NCBI GenBank assembly: GCA_029204225.1
Contig: CM055099.1
Span: forward strand, 41,842,597 to 41,904,596
Source: Diphasiastrum complanatum
Lineage: Eukaryota > Streptophyta > Lycopodiopsida > Lycopodiales > Lycopodiaceae
Length of the DNA: 62,000 bases
Direction of reading: 5' to 3'
The notes beneath the pieces were generated by a model. The model worked only from the letters and a program-made list of their open reading frames with translations. It did not search any database and was not told the origin of the DNA. The translations under genes were made by a program, and so were the position numbers. This document shows positions 20,961 through 30,972 of the stretch, one piece after another (positions within the stretch are counted from its first letter, which is position 1; each line of letters starts with the position of its first letter).

Positions 20961-22370
20961 ACTCATTTCACATCTAGGTGGTCAAATTTGAGACAACTGT
21001 CCATACTTGCTATGGCTGAATTTAAATGAATTGGCTCAAGTTAGGCGTAATGGGAGAGTTTTTGTTTTAAATCTTGATCATTGATAGAGAAAAAAGAAAA
21101 TTTGCAAGAGCTGTATGTAAGCAATCACAGCAGTTTCTTGTGTGATTGATCCCAATTTCAAGATTTAGTTCTTGTGATGTATGAATTAAACAGGTGGTCA
21201 AAGCTGTCTTTTTATTGCCAACATGGTAACAGATCTATTGTAGCTCCTCTGTATTGCGGGATTACAGGTAGCTTCAGATCTTCCAGCAAAAAGGTGTTGT
21301 TTAGAAATGTTTGAAGTCGTTGGAATAACTTTAAATTTTTTAGTTTTGAGACACATCAGCTTGTCTGAAAATTTTAATGAGTTAAAAGCAAGCGAAATCA
21401 TAGTTTTGAAACATTTTCGTCCAATGCTTCCCTTTACAAAAAGGATGGAGAATAATTCAGCTAATAGTGCAACTAAGCTCTTTAATATCGTAAGCAAACC
21501 AATCTTCAAGGACAACATAATTTATATGAAATTGTTATAGTTTTCTAAGCTCGTGCAATCAGTCTTGAGCGAGTTTGAAAGTGGTGTCGATATTTTCGTA
21601 CAATATCAACAGATGGCAGATTTTCTGAAAGGGACTGGGTGTACAAAGGAAAGTGCACCTAAACTTAAAATTTATTAATGCAGGGCTGATTATCAATGCT
21701 ATAAAGAGGTCAATTTTGACCCCACAATATAAATATTTGGGTTAGCTCAACCTTCCGCTAGGGAAGTTCGGAACCATGCAAGCATCGTCTGTTCTATTTT
21801 AACCTGGGTATTTTGTATAGAGATTGACTAACAAACAGGTAAACCGCTCGTCTCATTATTGCGAGAAAATCGTATCCAGAAGTCGTTCCTACCTGTAGTT
21901 GCACAATAGGAAGCTCAGACCCTTAGATGTTCATTGTCGCGATCATACCCGCGATCATGTAAGTTCAAAGATCATCATTGCCTTTAACCTAGTCTCACAA
22001 AGAATACACAGCACAAAGTCAGTCAGATTAGAAGTTTAGAAATATACCAGCCCAACGTTACCTCTCAGATCAGAGAACCAAGAGGAAATAGTGACGGAAG
22101 GCGAGCCAAAACCCGTGAAAGGGCTAGGCGTTTTGTTATTGCTTCAAGGGAACGGGCCAAATGACAGGAATAGTCAATCGGCCAGTGTAAGAAGCGTTCA
22201 GAACAGTGCAATCTGAATGAATAACATAGGGATTCCTCTACCAATAAAGATGCAAATGATCTTACAGAAGGATCCAGATGATCTCAGGGAAATCTAAAGC
22301 GTGCCACGTAAAACATGAGCGAAGGAGCAAGCATCAGAACACTAAGCTTACAGATAAAATAGATAAGCAA
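20961..22370. other. No gene; one further PBS-like site
   Basis: TGGTAACAGATC at 21224-21235, preceded by GCCAACA, has two mismatches to the copia PBS and could mark another LTR end. The remainder shows no coding sequence I can support. Confidence 0.35.
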
Positions 22371-22377
22371 CTCATCA

Positions 22378-22510
22378 AATCCATGGATCGGCGGAACAAG
22401 GGGTCTAGCTGGAGCATTCCGATAAAGCGGGCAGCCCATCAAATCTATGGATCGGCAGAACAAGGGGTTGATAGATAGAACATTCCGATGAAGCAAACAG
22501 CCCATCAAGG
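22378..22510 (+). repeat. Two-copy imperfect repeat, about 62 bp
   Basis: Both copies share CATCAAAT(C/T)(C/T)ATGGATCGGC(G/A)GAACAAGGGGT and end CATTCCGAT(A/G)AAGC(GGG/AAA)CAGCC. The copies abut. Confidence 0.8.
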
Positions 22511-22930
22511 GTATTTGTATGCATAGTGCAGCCGCTGCTCCCAGGTATGACGCCGCACACCCCCCTGAACGTAGAGCAATTGCTATGGAATCTATCCGTT
22601 GCTTTTAACCCTAAATCATGGATGTGGTTATCGCCAAGAAGAACCATTCTTGGGAATAACACCTCTTAGGGTCTTCGGTTCTCATGCTGCCTAAGTTGGC
22701 AGACTTAGCCCAATGGAGATAAACTCGGTGTTGTAAAGCTGACTTGGGTGCACCCAGCGTGCCCTGTAAGACTCTGGGGTGACACTCTCTAAGGTCCCAG
22801 AGCAAGTTAGAAGGTCAAGGACTGAGCCTCCGACCTGTGGTGAGCGAGTCAAGTAGTCACAAGTCATGAGCTAGCTCTGGAGCTCGAGTCATGGCCTAGT
22901 CAGGAAGCAAGTTGATTCTGCCGCCGGAAC

Positions 22931-22957
22931 GGCTCCCGGGACCCATGTCCGGGAGCC
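22931..22957. other. GC-rich hairpin
   Basis: GGCTCCCGG (22931-22939) and CCGGGAGCC (22949-22957) form a perfect 9-bp stem with a 9-base loop. It stands out in AT-rich surroundings, upstream of gypsy G. Confidence 0.8.
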
Positions 22958-23193
22958 AGACTGATTCTGCCATGCTTGCCAAGCTTAATCAGCAAAATAA
23001 AAACTAAGTCCTAAAAAGCGTGCTTTACCAGAAAGAATATGTTTCAAACCAGAGGGGGTGCGCCGAATCACAGCAGAACTATAGGGGGAGTCCGGCAGAC
23101 AGAAACTTGGGCAGCTCAAACAGCGCCAGGAATCCAGTCGCCAGGTCTCAGCTCCCTCTACCAGCACGAGCCAGGCACAAGGCCCAGCACGTG

Positions 23194-23643
23194 TTGGTGG
23201 CCCCGAGACCGGTCAGTCTATGTATGAATGTAACCTTTTCCAAATCTAATAAAGTTGATCCTTGGGGATGATTACCATTTCGGTTTCGCCTCCGGGACTG
23301 GTCCAAGTGGAGGAACCCTTACTACAACCTTTTTGCGTCGCCGGCGCCTAAGGGTCCACGTCACCGATGTGTGGCTTGCCGCTATGCCAATTGATCAGTT
23401 TGGCGACCACTATGCCTTGGGTTTCATGTGTGGCTTGTCTTTGCCTTTGGTTACCTTTTGGGGACGGATCCTGAGTTGGCTTTCGGGTTGGTTGGGATTC
23501 CAGTTTTCTTAAGTCTGAATGGTTAAGCTTGTTACATTTCTGAGTTGGCTTTTACGTAAGTGCATGATGGATGAATGTTAGACTTAAGCGCGTGTTGGGA
23601 AAACCGCTCAAGTCCCAGCGCCCTTTGAGGCGCCGGTGCAACA
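23194..23643 (+). mobile_element. 5' LTR of gypsy G (start uncertain)
   Basis: The end is firm: GGTGCAACA at 23643, two bases before a perfect PBS. The start is a guess from TGTTG at 23194, pairing with CAACA. The sequence is more GC-rich than its neighbours. If the LTR is longer, it includes the hairpin at 22931. Confidence 0.4.
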
Positions 23644-23645
23644 TG

Positions 23646-23657
23646 TGGTATCAGAGC
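23646..23657 (+). promoter_or_regulatory. Primer-binding site of gypsy G
   Basis: TGGTATCAGAGC is a perfect match to the initiator tRNA-Met PBS. It sits 832 bases before the gag ATG at 24478. Confidence 0.85.
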
Positions 23658-23733
23658 CGACTAGCCGGTCAGCTACGCAAGTCTCACAGGGATGGCCACG
23701 TCTTGGGATTTGTCAGGACAACCGTTGTGCAAG

Positions 23734-24121
23734 GTGCTACCCACAGTGTAAGCACGGGTGCGTCCACGGTCGGGGTGGTCGGCAGAACGGGGGACTTGAT
23801 GAGGCAAGGTGTTGCCCTTGAGGTGTAAGCACGGTCAATTCCCGCGGTTCGGGCCTGGCGCCGTCTGCACGTAGGGCAGATAAGACAATGTGCTGCCATT
23901 AGGTTGGTGAAAGCACGGTCTGTGCCTTGTGGGGTGCGGGGTGACATATTTGAACTGTACGGGTTAACCATTGATACAGAGATGCTGCTCGAATTCGGGT
24001 GTAAAGCACGGGTGGTTAGTTGCCGGTGCGGGATAACTGCCGATCGTTTAGCTATAAGGGCTATCGACCAAAAAGTGGGGGGGCGTGACTGAGGCAATGT
24101 GCTGCTTAATGGTGAAAGCAC
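23734..24121 (+). other. Series of five GTGCT...AGCAC hairpins in the G leader
   Basis: Stems pair 23734-23738 with 23751-23755, 23809-23813 with 23828-23832, 23890-23894 with 23912-23916, 23983-23986 with 24005-24008 (weak), and 24099-24103 with 24117-24121. Most are preceded by GGCAA(G/T), and all are followed by GG. The second stem keeps pairing with a G-U (GTGTT/AGCAC). The units lie between PBS and gag, where packaging and dimerisation signals of LTR retroelements sit. A role is inference. Confidence 0.6.
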
Positions 24122-24477
24122 GGATGGTTGGATGGATGTTTCCCCGTGGGCTAATTCTGTGATAGATTTGTGTGGGCGCGGCTAGGCAAAGGTCCTACGT
24201 CCGGTCTCAGGGGGGATTATGGCTTGAGAGGGATCCTCTGTGTTTGCTTTGGTTGGTATGTTCCGTTTGTTGTGTGCTTGCTTGGACACAAATGACCTAG
24301 TTCCTACTTGGCTCTCAGGTGATGTGAGCGTGCTAAGTTTGAGGAGGGGATATTTTCATTGAAGCCGATTTAATAAAGAAAAAAAGAGAGCTGTGGGGCC
24401 CGACCGACAGAAGGGAGAGTTTTCAAAAATAAAAAGGATTGAGGTGATAATCTGTTGGAAGTACACCTCTTACTATA

Positions 24478-25730
24478 ATGGAGGACCACCTTGATGAGTT
24501 ATGAGCATTGACGGACGGAGAGGAGCAGGTTCGAGAATACGGCTCCCGCATGCATCGAGATGGCACCAGGTCCAAGTCAAGAAAGAAAGAGCGTATGCAC
24601 TCCACAGTGGCGCCTCTCCAAGAAAAGATGGGTGGCCCTTCTGAACCTACACCAAGAGACGAACCCTTGCCAGAGGCGCAACAAGACCTCTTTAAAGTGA
24701 AGATGCGGCAATACTTATCAAGCGCAATGACAGCTATGCTTAGCGAGGTGAAGAAGGACATAGAAACAGAAAGGAAAGAATGGCAAACATCCATGCGAGC
24801 CATGAACCTTACTCAATTCAACCTTGCTAGAGAAATGAGAGACGGGCTAACACAACTCGAAGCTAGGTTTGAAGAGTTGGAGGCAACTAGAGGGAATGCA
24901 GTGGCGCCTCCTCTACAAATACCAAGAGAAGCACGAGCGCGAAACACAGAAGGCCCAAAGAAGACTGCCAAAATAAAAGCAACACCTACTTTCAAAGGAG
25001 AGCGTGACATTCGAATTGTGGAAGATTGGTTGTTTCACATGGACCATTACTTCCGTTTGATGAACACTCCTGAGGAAGAAAGAACGGACTTGGCATTAGC
25101 ATATTCTGAGGGCTACACTACAAATTGGTACCGGATGGCAGGAATGCATTTCCGGACATGGGACGCGTTCAAAACCGCGTTACGAGAGGAGTTCATACCG
25201 AAGGATTCACACATGAGATTGAGGACAGAATTATTAGGGCTCAAGCAGAAAGGGTCATTGCGAGAGTACCTCAATAAATTCAAACAGAGTGTATGGGTTA
25301 TTGAAGATATGTCCGAGGCTGACAAAACTCATTACCTCTTATCTGGAATGCAGTCTTGGACCCAACGTGCAATAGACAGCTACATGCCCCATGATTTCAA
25401 TTCAACTATTCGGGCGGCTGAAATGGTTTGTGATTATGAGAGCACATTGGCACCAGTTGCTCCCTCAACCTCAACAAGAGTATTTAGTGAATCCAGACCG
25501 AGTCCGAGCTTCTTTTCAAGGGGGACTCAGCTTCAAATAGCAACCAAGCCTCGAGTAGCGTGATCAAATTCCCAACAAAAACAAGGTTTGGCAACCAAGG
25601 CAACAATGGAGGGAACACATTCCAGAGAAGAAACAATGTTGGACCTTCAGCTAGTCATAGCAACAGCTCACCAACAGTGGGCAGTTCCATGCGCTGCTTC
25701 AACTATCATCAGCCAACACAAGGCCAAAAA
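24478..25730 (+). pseudogene. Gypsy G gag (retrotransposon gag capsid)
   Basis: The probable start is ATG 24478, in frame with the long open part but followed after eight codons by an in-frame TGA (24502). The next in-frame ATG is 24550. The open part runs to 25560. Order: basic/coiled N-terminus, then the PF03732-type capsid domain from TPTFKGERDIRIVEDWLFHM through YTTNWYRMAG, LREEFIPKDSHMRLRTELLG and LREYLNKFKQSVWVIEDMSE. A frameshift at about 25560 leads to a Gly/Asn/Arg-rich stretch and a broken zinc knuckle beginning CFNYHQPTQG. Sequence changes at about 25730, so protease and pol are absent. Gag would form the particle. Neighbours: PBS and hairpin leader upstream, F LTR downstream. Confidence 0.85.
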
Positions 25731-25859
25731 GTTATAGTTGAACTTTGGTATGCATGGGCAAAAGAATATATAAAGGAATTTTACCATTTATTTTTCACTT
25801 TTACAAGTGGAGGATATAGTAATTTTGTAGATTTTATTTCTGTTGTGGATTGAATTTCT

Positions 25860-26230
25860 GACACCCGTTAGATCTATTTAGCATATTTTTGAGTTTTTTA
25901 TGGCTAGACATAAGCATATGGCAAGGACAAACTACAAGGGAGCCTCAGAAAATCAGGGTTTCTGCGGAACAGCTTCAGACTATTAGGCGAAATGAGAGTT
26001 TGAGAAATCTCCGCATGGCAGCCCGTGTCGTGCTGAGCCCTCCGATTACACCTCGGATCCCCACACCAACGGAAGAAGAAGTCCATAATTTCATCGAATC
26101 TGAGCTACAGGCTGCGGTAACATTGTCCGCGGATGTCGAAGAATTTTTTGATTTCAACGGTTCCACTACTGGTGGATCTGCTGGTGGTGGATCTCCTGGT
26201 GGATCTGCTAATGGATCTACTGGTGGTGGA
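25860..26230 (+). CDS. Unrecognised ORF with Gly/Ser-rich end, cut by LTR F
   Basis: Plus-strand open frame. The conserved-looking part is QKIRVSAEQLQTIRRNESLR, then LSPPITPRIPTPTEEEVHNF and an acidic segment (SADVEEFFDF). It ends in (T/S)GG(S/G) repeats encoded by GGTGGATCTGCT-type units (26160-26230). The frame is stopped inside the LTR. No domain is recognised; it could be a linker of a retrotransposon polyprotein or part of a host gene. It is not a continuation of G gag, since the sequence between 25730 and 25860 has no shared frame. Confidence 0.35.
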
Positions 26231-26752
26231 TGTTATGTCCATGACCAGTACATAGGATACAGTATACTCCTAGTCTTGAATACACGGTACTCTAGTGAAA
26301 CAAGCTGTTAGTTATGCCACGTCATACTGGATGTGATCCGAAAGTAACTAATATCCTTGTGAGGCCCAGAACACACTAAATGAGTTTAGACAAGGTATGA
26401 GACAGTGTATGCATGTGTAGAGTTATCAATAACAATTCTATGAATAGTTGGTCCATGCATAGGACTCTATTCTAGGTGAATCTATGTATAGGGAACATAG
26501 GGCTATGCATGGCTATGTGCCCAGGATGGTTTTGGCTCTATATAAGAGGTCCAAACTCGTCCTACTCCTCATTATGGTTCTTGATTTATTGCCAGACTCT
26601 CACTCTACATTCATGCTTCTTGTTCCTTGGCTTGGGGGTGAGGCGTCTAGAGATTGATTGGATGCTTCTACTTGGTTGGGTGGTTTCTCCACAATGTGTT
26701 ATTCTTTTGTGTTTAGGATGTGTAAGCAGGATCTAAGGAGCTTCTCTTATAG
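26231..26752 (+). mobile_element. 5' LTR of chromovirus F
   Basis: It starts TGTTATGTCC and ends CTCTTATAG next to the PBS. It is nearly identical to 30450-30972 and clearly related to the minus-strand copy at 32083-32578. TATATAAG at 26539-26546 is a good core promoter. The left flank is GTGGA. Confidence 0.85.
26539..26546 (+). promoter_or_regulatory. TATA box of LTR F
   Basis: TATATAAG lies within GGCTCTATATAAGAGGTCC, about 310 bases into the LTR. The 3' LTR has CTATAGAAG at the same place, i.e. the box is damaged there. Confidence 0.6.
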
Positions 26753-26764
26753 TGGTATTAGAGC
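26753..26764 (+). promoter_or_regulatory. Primer-binding site of F
   Basis: TGGTATTAGAGC has one mismatch to the tRNA-iMet PBS and abuts the LTR end. Confidence 0.8.
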
Positions 26765-27330
26765 AAGGCTTACAAGCTTGGAGAGGTGGTGCTTTTCATT
26801 GGAGCTTGGTGGTATTCAACCAGTATTCTCATCCAAGGAAAGGATCAAGGTTGCAAGTTGGTGGATCTTCCCAAATTCAATTTGCATGTTCCATATCTCT
26901 CTCAAATTCATTGTGGTTTATGGAGAATTGTGCTAGGAAATCAATTTTGGTTCTTTTTTGGAGTTTTAGCATGTGTAGCTCAAAAATAGTGAAGGATCTG
27001 AAATTTCTAGCAAGTTAATTCACTTGGAAGTAGTTAAAATTTAGTTTGCATGTTGGATCTTCCCATGTATTTGGATTCTAGGCTCTTTTGTGGCCAAATT
27101 TGGCTTGTTTTCCATGATTTTGGCACAAAATTGAGGGCAGAATTTAAAATCCAGCAAGATCAGATCAATTGATTGGTTGTAACTCTGTATTTTGGATTGC
27201 ATGTGGATTTGGAATACGTTCTTGCCATTAATTTCCAATTGTTCATGGTGAAAAAACCTAGAAAGGGATAAAAATCAAGATTTTTGCTTGTTTTTTCATG
27301 GAATTGGATGGTAGGAGGTTGTTGAACATC
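26765..27330 (+). other. F leader, gag missing
   Basis: The sequence after the PBS has short open frames but nothing like a gag capsid. At about 27330 it meets the inverted pol segment. Gag and protease of F are therefore deleted. Confidence 0.5.
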
Positions 27331-28815
27331 AATTGAAACTAGGAAAAGATGAATCATAGTCTTTTGAAGTTGTCCTAGAAGTTAGAGCCAAGAATTCCAG
27401 CAATTGGGTTGGTAGGAAGTCAAAAAGTGTCAAAAATTGACCAAAATGGGAATCTGATTCATATTTCCCTCTCAGCGAAAGATATAGATCCGTAGAAATC
27501 TGGGTGAATGACATCTCGTTCAGTTCACCGATCCGACTAAGAGCATCTGCAACTTGATTAGAGCTATCTCTTATGAAACGGATTTCATGATCGAATTCTT
27601 GCATCAACTCAGCCCATCGAGCTTTTCTCCCCCGAAGATCATGTTGATTACAAAAATACTTATAGCTGGTGATCCATATACACTTTAACTTACTACCATA
27701 CAAGTAGTGTCTCCAAGTTTTTAAGTGCGGACTACAACAAACAATTCATTTTCCTGTGTAGTATAATGCAACTGAGGACCAGTGATCTTTTTGCTTTCAA
27801 ACGCTAGTGGCCTATCAATTTGTAATTATACTGCTCCAACTGCAACATCACTTGCATCCGTTCTCACGACGTAAGGTAAATCTGGATTTGCAATTTGTAA
27901 CACGGGAGCTGACACAATCATTGTTTTAAGTTTCTCAAAACATTGATTCAATTCCTCGTTCCAAATAACAGACGGACTAGGTTGATTCCTCTTTTTCTTT
28001 TTATTAACAATTTCTTTTATTAGATTAATAAGCGGTGCTGCTAACTTAGCAAAATCCTTAATAAATCTCTTGAAGAAAAGTGTAAAAAGACTTTACCTGC
28101 CTCACAGTTCCCGGAATTGGCCACTCAATCACAATCTTGAATTTATCCTCGTCAATCTTGATCTCATTTACTGTGATCTTATGACCGAGATAAAGCAACT
28201 CTTGCTTAAAGAATTCACACTTGGACTCTGTAGCGTAGAGTAACTCCTGACGGAGCTTCATCAAGATGATTTTTAAGTGTACGTGTTCCATCAAGGATTT
28301 ACTGTAAACGAGAATGTCGTCTAAGAATACAACCACAAACTTTCCCAAATATGGACGAAATAAAATGCTCATCATTTGCTGGAACATTGCTGGAGCATTC
28401 GTTAATCCAAATGGCAACACTAAAAATTCATAATGACCAAATCTACAAAATCTTGTCTTTTGGACATCTTTTGACTTATTTGATGGTACCCTATCCTGAG
28501 ATCTATCTTGGTGAAATACCGTGCTCCACCCAAGCGATCTACAAGGTCATCCATCTTGGGTAATAGATATTTATTCTTTATAGTCACTTTATTAAGGCCC
28601 TTGTAATCCACACACATCCGGAAACCTCCATCTTTTTTCGCTTTAAGAAGAACAGGAGCACCCCATGGTGATTTACTAGGTTGTATATGTCCCATCCTCA
28701 AATAGTTTTCTATTTGATTTGAAATCTTTGCCTCCTCTTTCTGAGAGAACCTATAAGTTTGTCTAGAGACAGGTTGACTTCCTGGAATTAACTCAATCTC
28801 GTGGTCTACTGACAT
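27330..28815 (-). pseudogene. Chromovirus F reverse transcriptase and RNase H, inverted
   Basis: On the minus strand the order is RT start [20 protein letters not shown] (near 28790), [54 protein letters not shown], then after a frame break LPFGLTNAPAMFQQMM, VVFLDDILVYSK (catalytic FLDD), YLGHKI, and the RNase H end RKARWAELMQEFDHEIRFIR with NQVADALSR. A stretch around 27700-28050 is decayed. Orientation is opposite to the LTRs and to integrase of the same element. It synthesises cDNA in an intact element; this copy cannot. Confidence 0.9.
27425..27617 (-). repeat. Inverted duplicate of RNase H end, arm 1
   Basis: The reverse complement starting ATGGGCTGAGTTGATGCAA is the near-identical partner of 28813-29005. 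It encodes WAELMQ.FDHE through YLSLRGKYE. Confidence 0.85.
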
Positions 28816-29005
28816 GGGCTGAGTTGATGCAAAAATTTGATCATGAATTCGTTACATAAGAGGCAACTCTAATCAAGTTGCAAATGCTCTTAGTTGGATC
28901 GGTGAATTGAACGAGTTGTCATTCATTCAGATTTCTATGGATCTATATCTTTCGTTGAGAGGAAAATATGAATAAGATTCCCACTTTGGTCACATTTGGA
29001 ACATT
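28813..29005 (+). repeat. Inverted duplicate of RNase H end, arm 2
   Basis: The plus-strand copy starts ATGGGCTGAGTTGATGCAA at the exact junction with the minus-strand RT segment and leads into integrase. It carries its own stops. Similarity to arm 1 extends about 190 bases. Confidence 0.85.
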
Positions 29006-30221
29006 GTTCAGACCGGAAGAAATGTGGACAGTGTTGAGTCAGAAACACAGGGGACTCAACTAACTAAGAAAGATAAGAAGATTGTGGAACAGTTCACCAT
29101 TCGAGATGGATTACTATTTCGGAATGGGAAAGTTTGTGTAATTGGTGATGATGAGCTCAAACAGAAGATTTTGTTTGAATGTCATGACATACCCTGTGCA
29201 GGACATCCCGGTATACACAGGACTCTAGACTTGGTTAAGAGGGAATTTTATTGGCCAAAGCTCAAGCCATATGTCGAGTCATATGTTGTTATATGCAAGC
29301 CCTATCAACTAGCAAAGGCTGAACGCCATAAGGCTGGTGGTTTGTTGCATTCGTTAGATATCCTAGATAAGAAATGGAAAAGCATATCTATGGATTTTGT
29401 GGTTGACCCAATGGCAAAATGATTCTATTTGGGTTGTAGTGGATCGATTAACTAAGTTAGCTGCATTCATACCAGTCAAGTTAACTATAAAGGCTTCTGA
29501 TTTAGCCCACATCTTTGTTGAAAGATTATTTCGGTTGTATGGTCTGCCAAGTGACATTGTTAGTGATAGAGATCCTAAGTTCACAGGTCACATTTGGTCA
29601 ACAGTATTCCATAATCTGGAAACTTCTTTGAGTTTAAGGTCTTCTGATCATCCTGAATCAGATGGCCAGACAGAAAGGACTAATCAAACTATAGAAGATA
29701 TTTTGAGGACGTATGTTTCTCACAGGCAAGCTCATTGGGAAGATTATCTCCCACTGGTTGAGTTTGCATATAATAGTAGAAAACATTCTGCTACAGGTTA
29801 TAGTCCTTTTATGCTTATGTATAGTTTTCAACCTACATCTCCAGTAAATGTTGAGACGAAGTCTGTTAAGATCCAGAAGGTTGCTGATTTTTTGCATGAT
29901 ATGCAAGAAATGTTACAAGTGGCTAAGGATAGTATCCGAAGTGCTCAAGATAGAGCTGAACACTATACTGGTATTAAGAGATCTCCAAGAGATTTTAAAG
30001 TTGATGACTGGGTATATCTTAGGATTCCAAAAGATTCCAAGACATTACATACAGGGAAGCATTATAAGCTGTCTACCCATTATTGTGGACCTTTCAGGAT
30101 TGTACGTAGAATTGGTTCTTTGGCGTATGAACTTGATCTTCAAGGAAAATTGACTGCACACCCAGTATTTCATGTGAGTCGTTTGAAACTAAGTTTACAT
30201 GATGGTGATACAGTTGGATAG
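29006..30221 (+). pseudogene. Chromovirus F integrase
   Basis: The N-terminal HHCC module reads HDIPCAGHPGIHRTLDLVKR followed by FYWP..., but the second Cys of the final CxxC is lost (VICKPYQ). The core has the first Asp in ISMDFV (29390), a frame change, then VSDRDPKFTG (second Asp) and SDGQTERTNQTIEDILRTYV (Glu), followed by HWEDYLPLVEFAYNS. The C-terminal part is GPFRIVRRIGSLAYELDL and HPVFHVSRLKLS. This enzyme inserts cDNA into the chromosome. It is in the orientation of the LTRs, unlike the RT upstream. Confidence 0.9.
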
Positions 30222-30440
30222 GATGATGATTTATTCCATTTGGAAGATTTGTCGTTTAGTGTACCTTTGGAACCTGAGAAAGTGCTCAGAACCAGAGATA
30301 AACAGTTGAGAAGTCGTTCTATCTCTGCCGCTTAATTCGATGGAAGGGTCATACTGAGGATGATGATTCATGAGAGAGAGTTGACAGCATAAAGAAGAAT
30401 TTCTCAAATTTTAGTTTCTAAGGATAGAAACAGTTTAAGG
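30222..30440 (+). pseudogene. Chromodomain tail and polypurine tract of F
   Basis: After a stop at 30219 the frame continues PEKVLRTRDKQLRSRSI and, one frame over, LIRWKGHTEDDDSWEREL. This is the layout of a chromodomain (R..LR.R....L(V)(K/R)WKG....(D)(S/T)WE), which in chromoviruses targets integration to heterochromatin. AAGGAGGGAAGAA (30437-30449) before the LTR is the polypurine tract. Confidence 0.8.
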
Positions 30441-30449
30441 AGGGAAGAA

Positions 30450-30972
30450 TATTATGTCCATGACCAGTACATAGGATACAGTATACTCCTAGTCTTGGAT
30501 ACATAGTACTCCAGTGAAACAAGCTGTTAGTTATGCCACGTCATACTGGACGTGACCTGAAAGTAACTAATATCCTTGTGAGGCCCAGAACACACTAAAT
30601 GGGGTTTAGACAAGGTATGAGACAGTGTATGCATGTGTAGAATTATCAATAGCAATTCTATGAATAGTTGGTCCATGCATAGGACTCTATTCTAGGTGAA
30701 TCTATGTATAGGAAACATAGGACTATGCATGGCTATGTGCCCAGGATGCTTTTGGCTCTATAGAAGAGGTCCAAACTTGCCCTACTCCTCATTATGGTTC
30801 TTGATTCATTGCCAGGCTCTCACTCTACATTCATGTTTCTTGTTCCTTGGCTTGGGGGTGAGGCTTCTAGAGATTGATTGGATGCTTCTACTTGGTTGGG
30901 TGGTTTCTCCACAATGTGTTATCCTTTTGTGTTTAGGATTTGTAAGCAGGATCTAAGGAGCTTCTCTTATAG
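30450..30972 (+). mobile_element. 3' LTR of chromovirus F
   Basis: TATTATGTCC... to ...CTTATAG is nearly identical to 26231-26752 (523 against 522 bases). It is followed by TTATA, whereas the 5' LTR is preceded by GTGGA, so no matching duplication is seen. The right flank is copia E RT; the left flank is not. Confidence 0.85.

Noticed and set aside
22931-22957. Rho-independent terminator
   Set aside because: No T run follows and the context is eukaryotic.
23684-24121. 145-codon minus-strand open frame over the G leader
   Set aside because: It covers the hairpin repeats and has no protein signature; the leader interpretation fits better.
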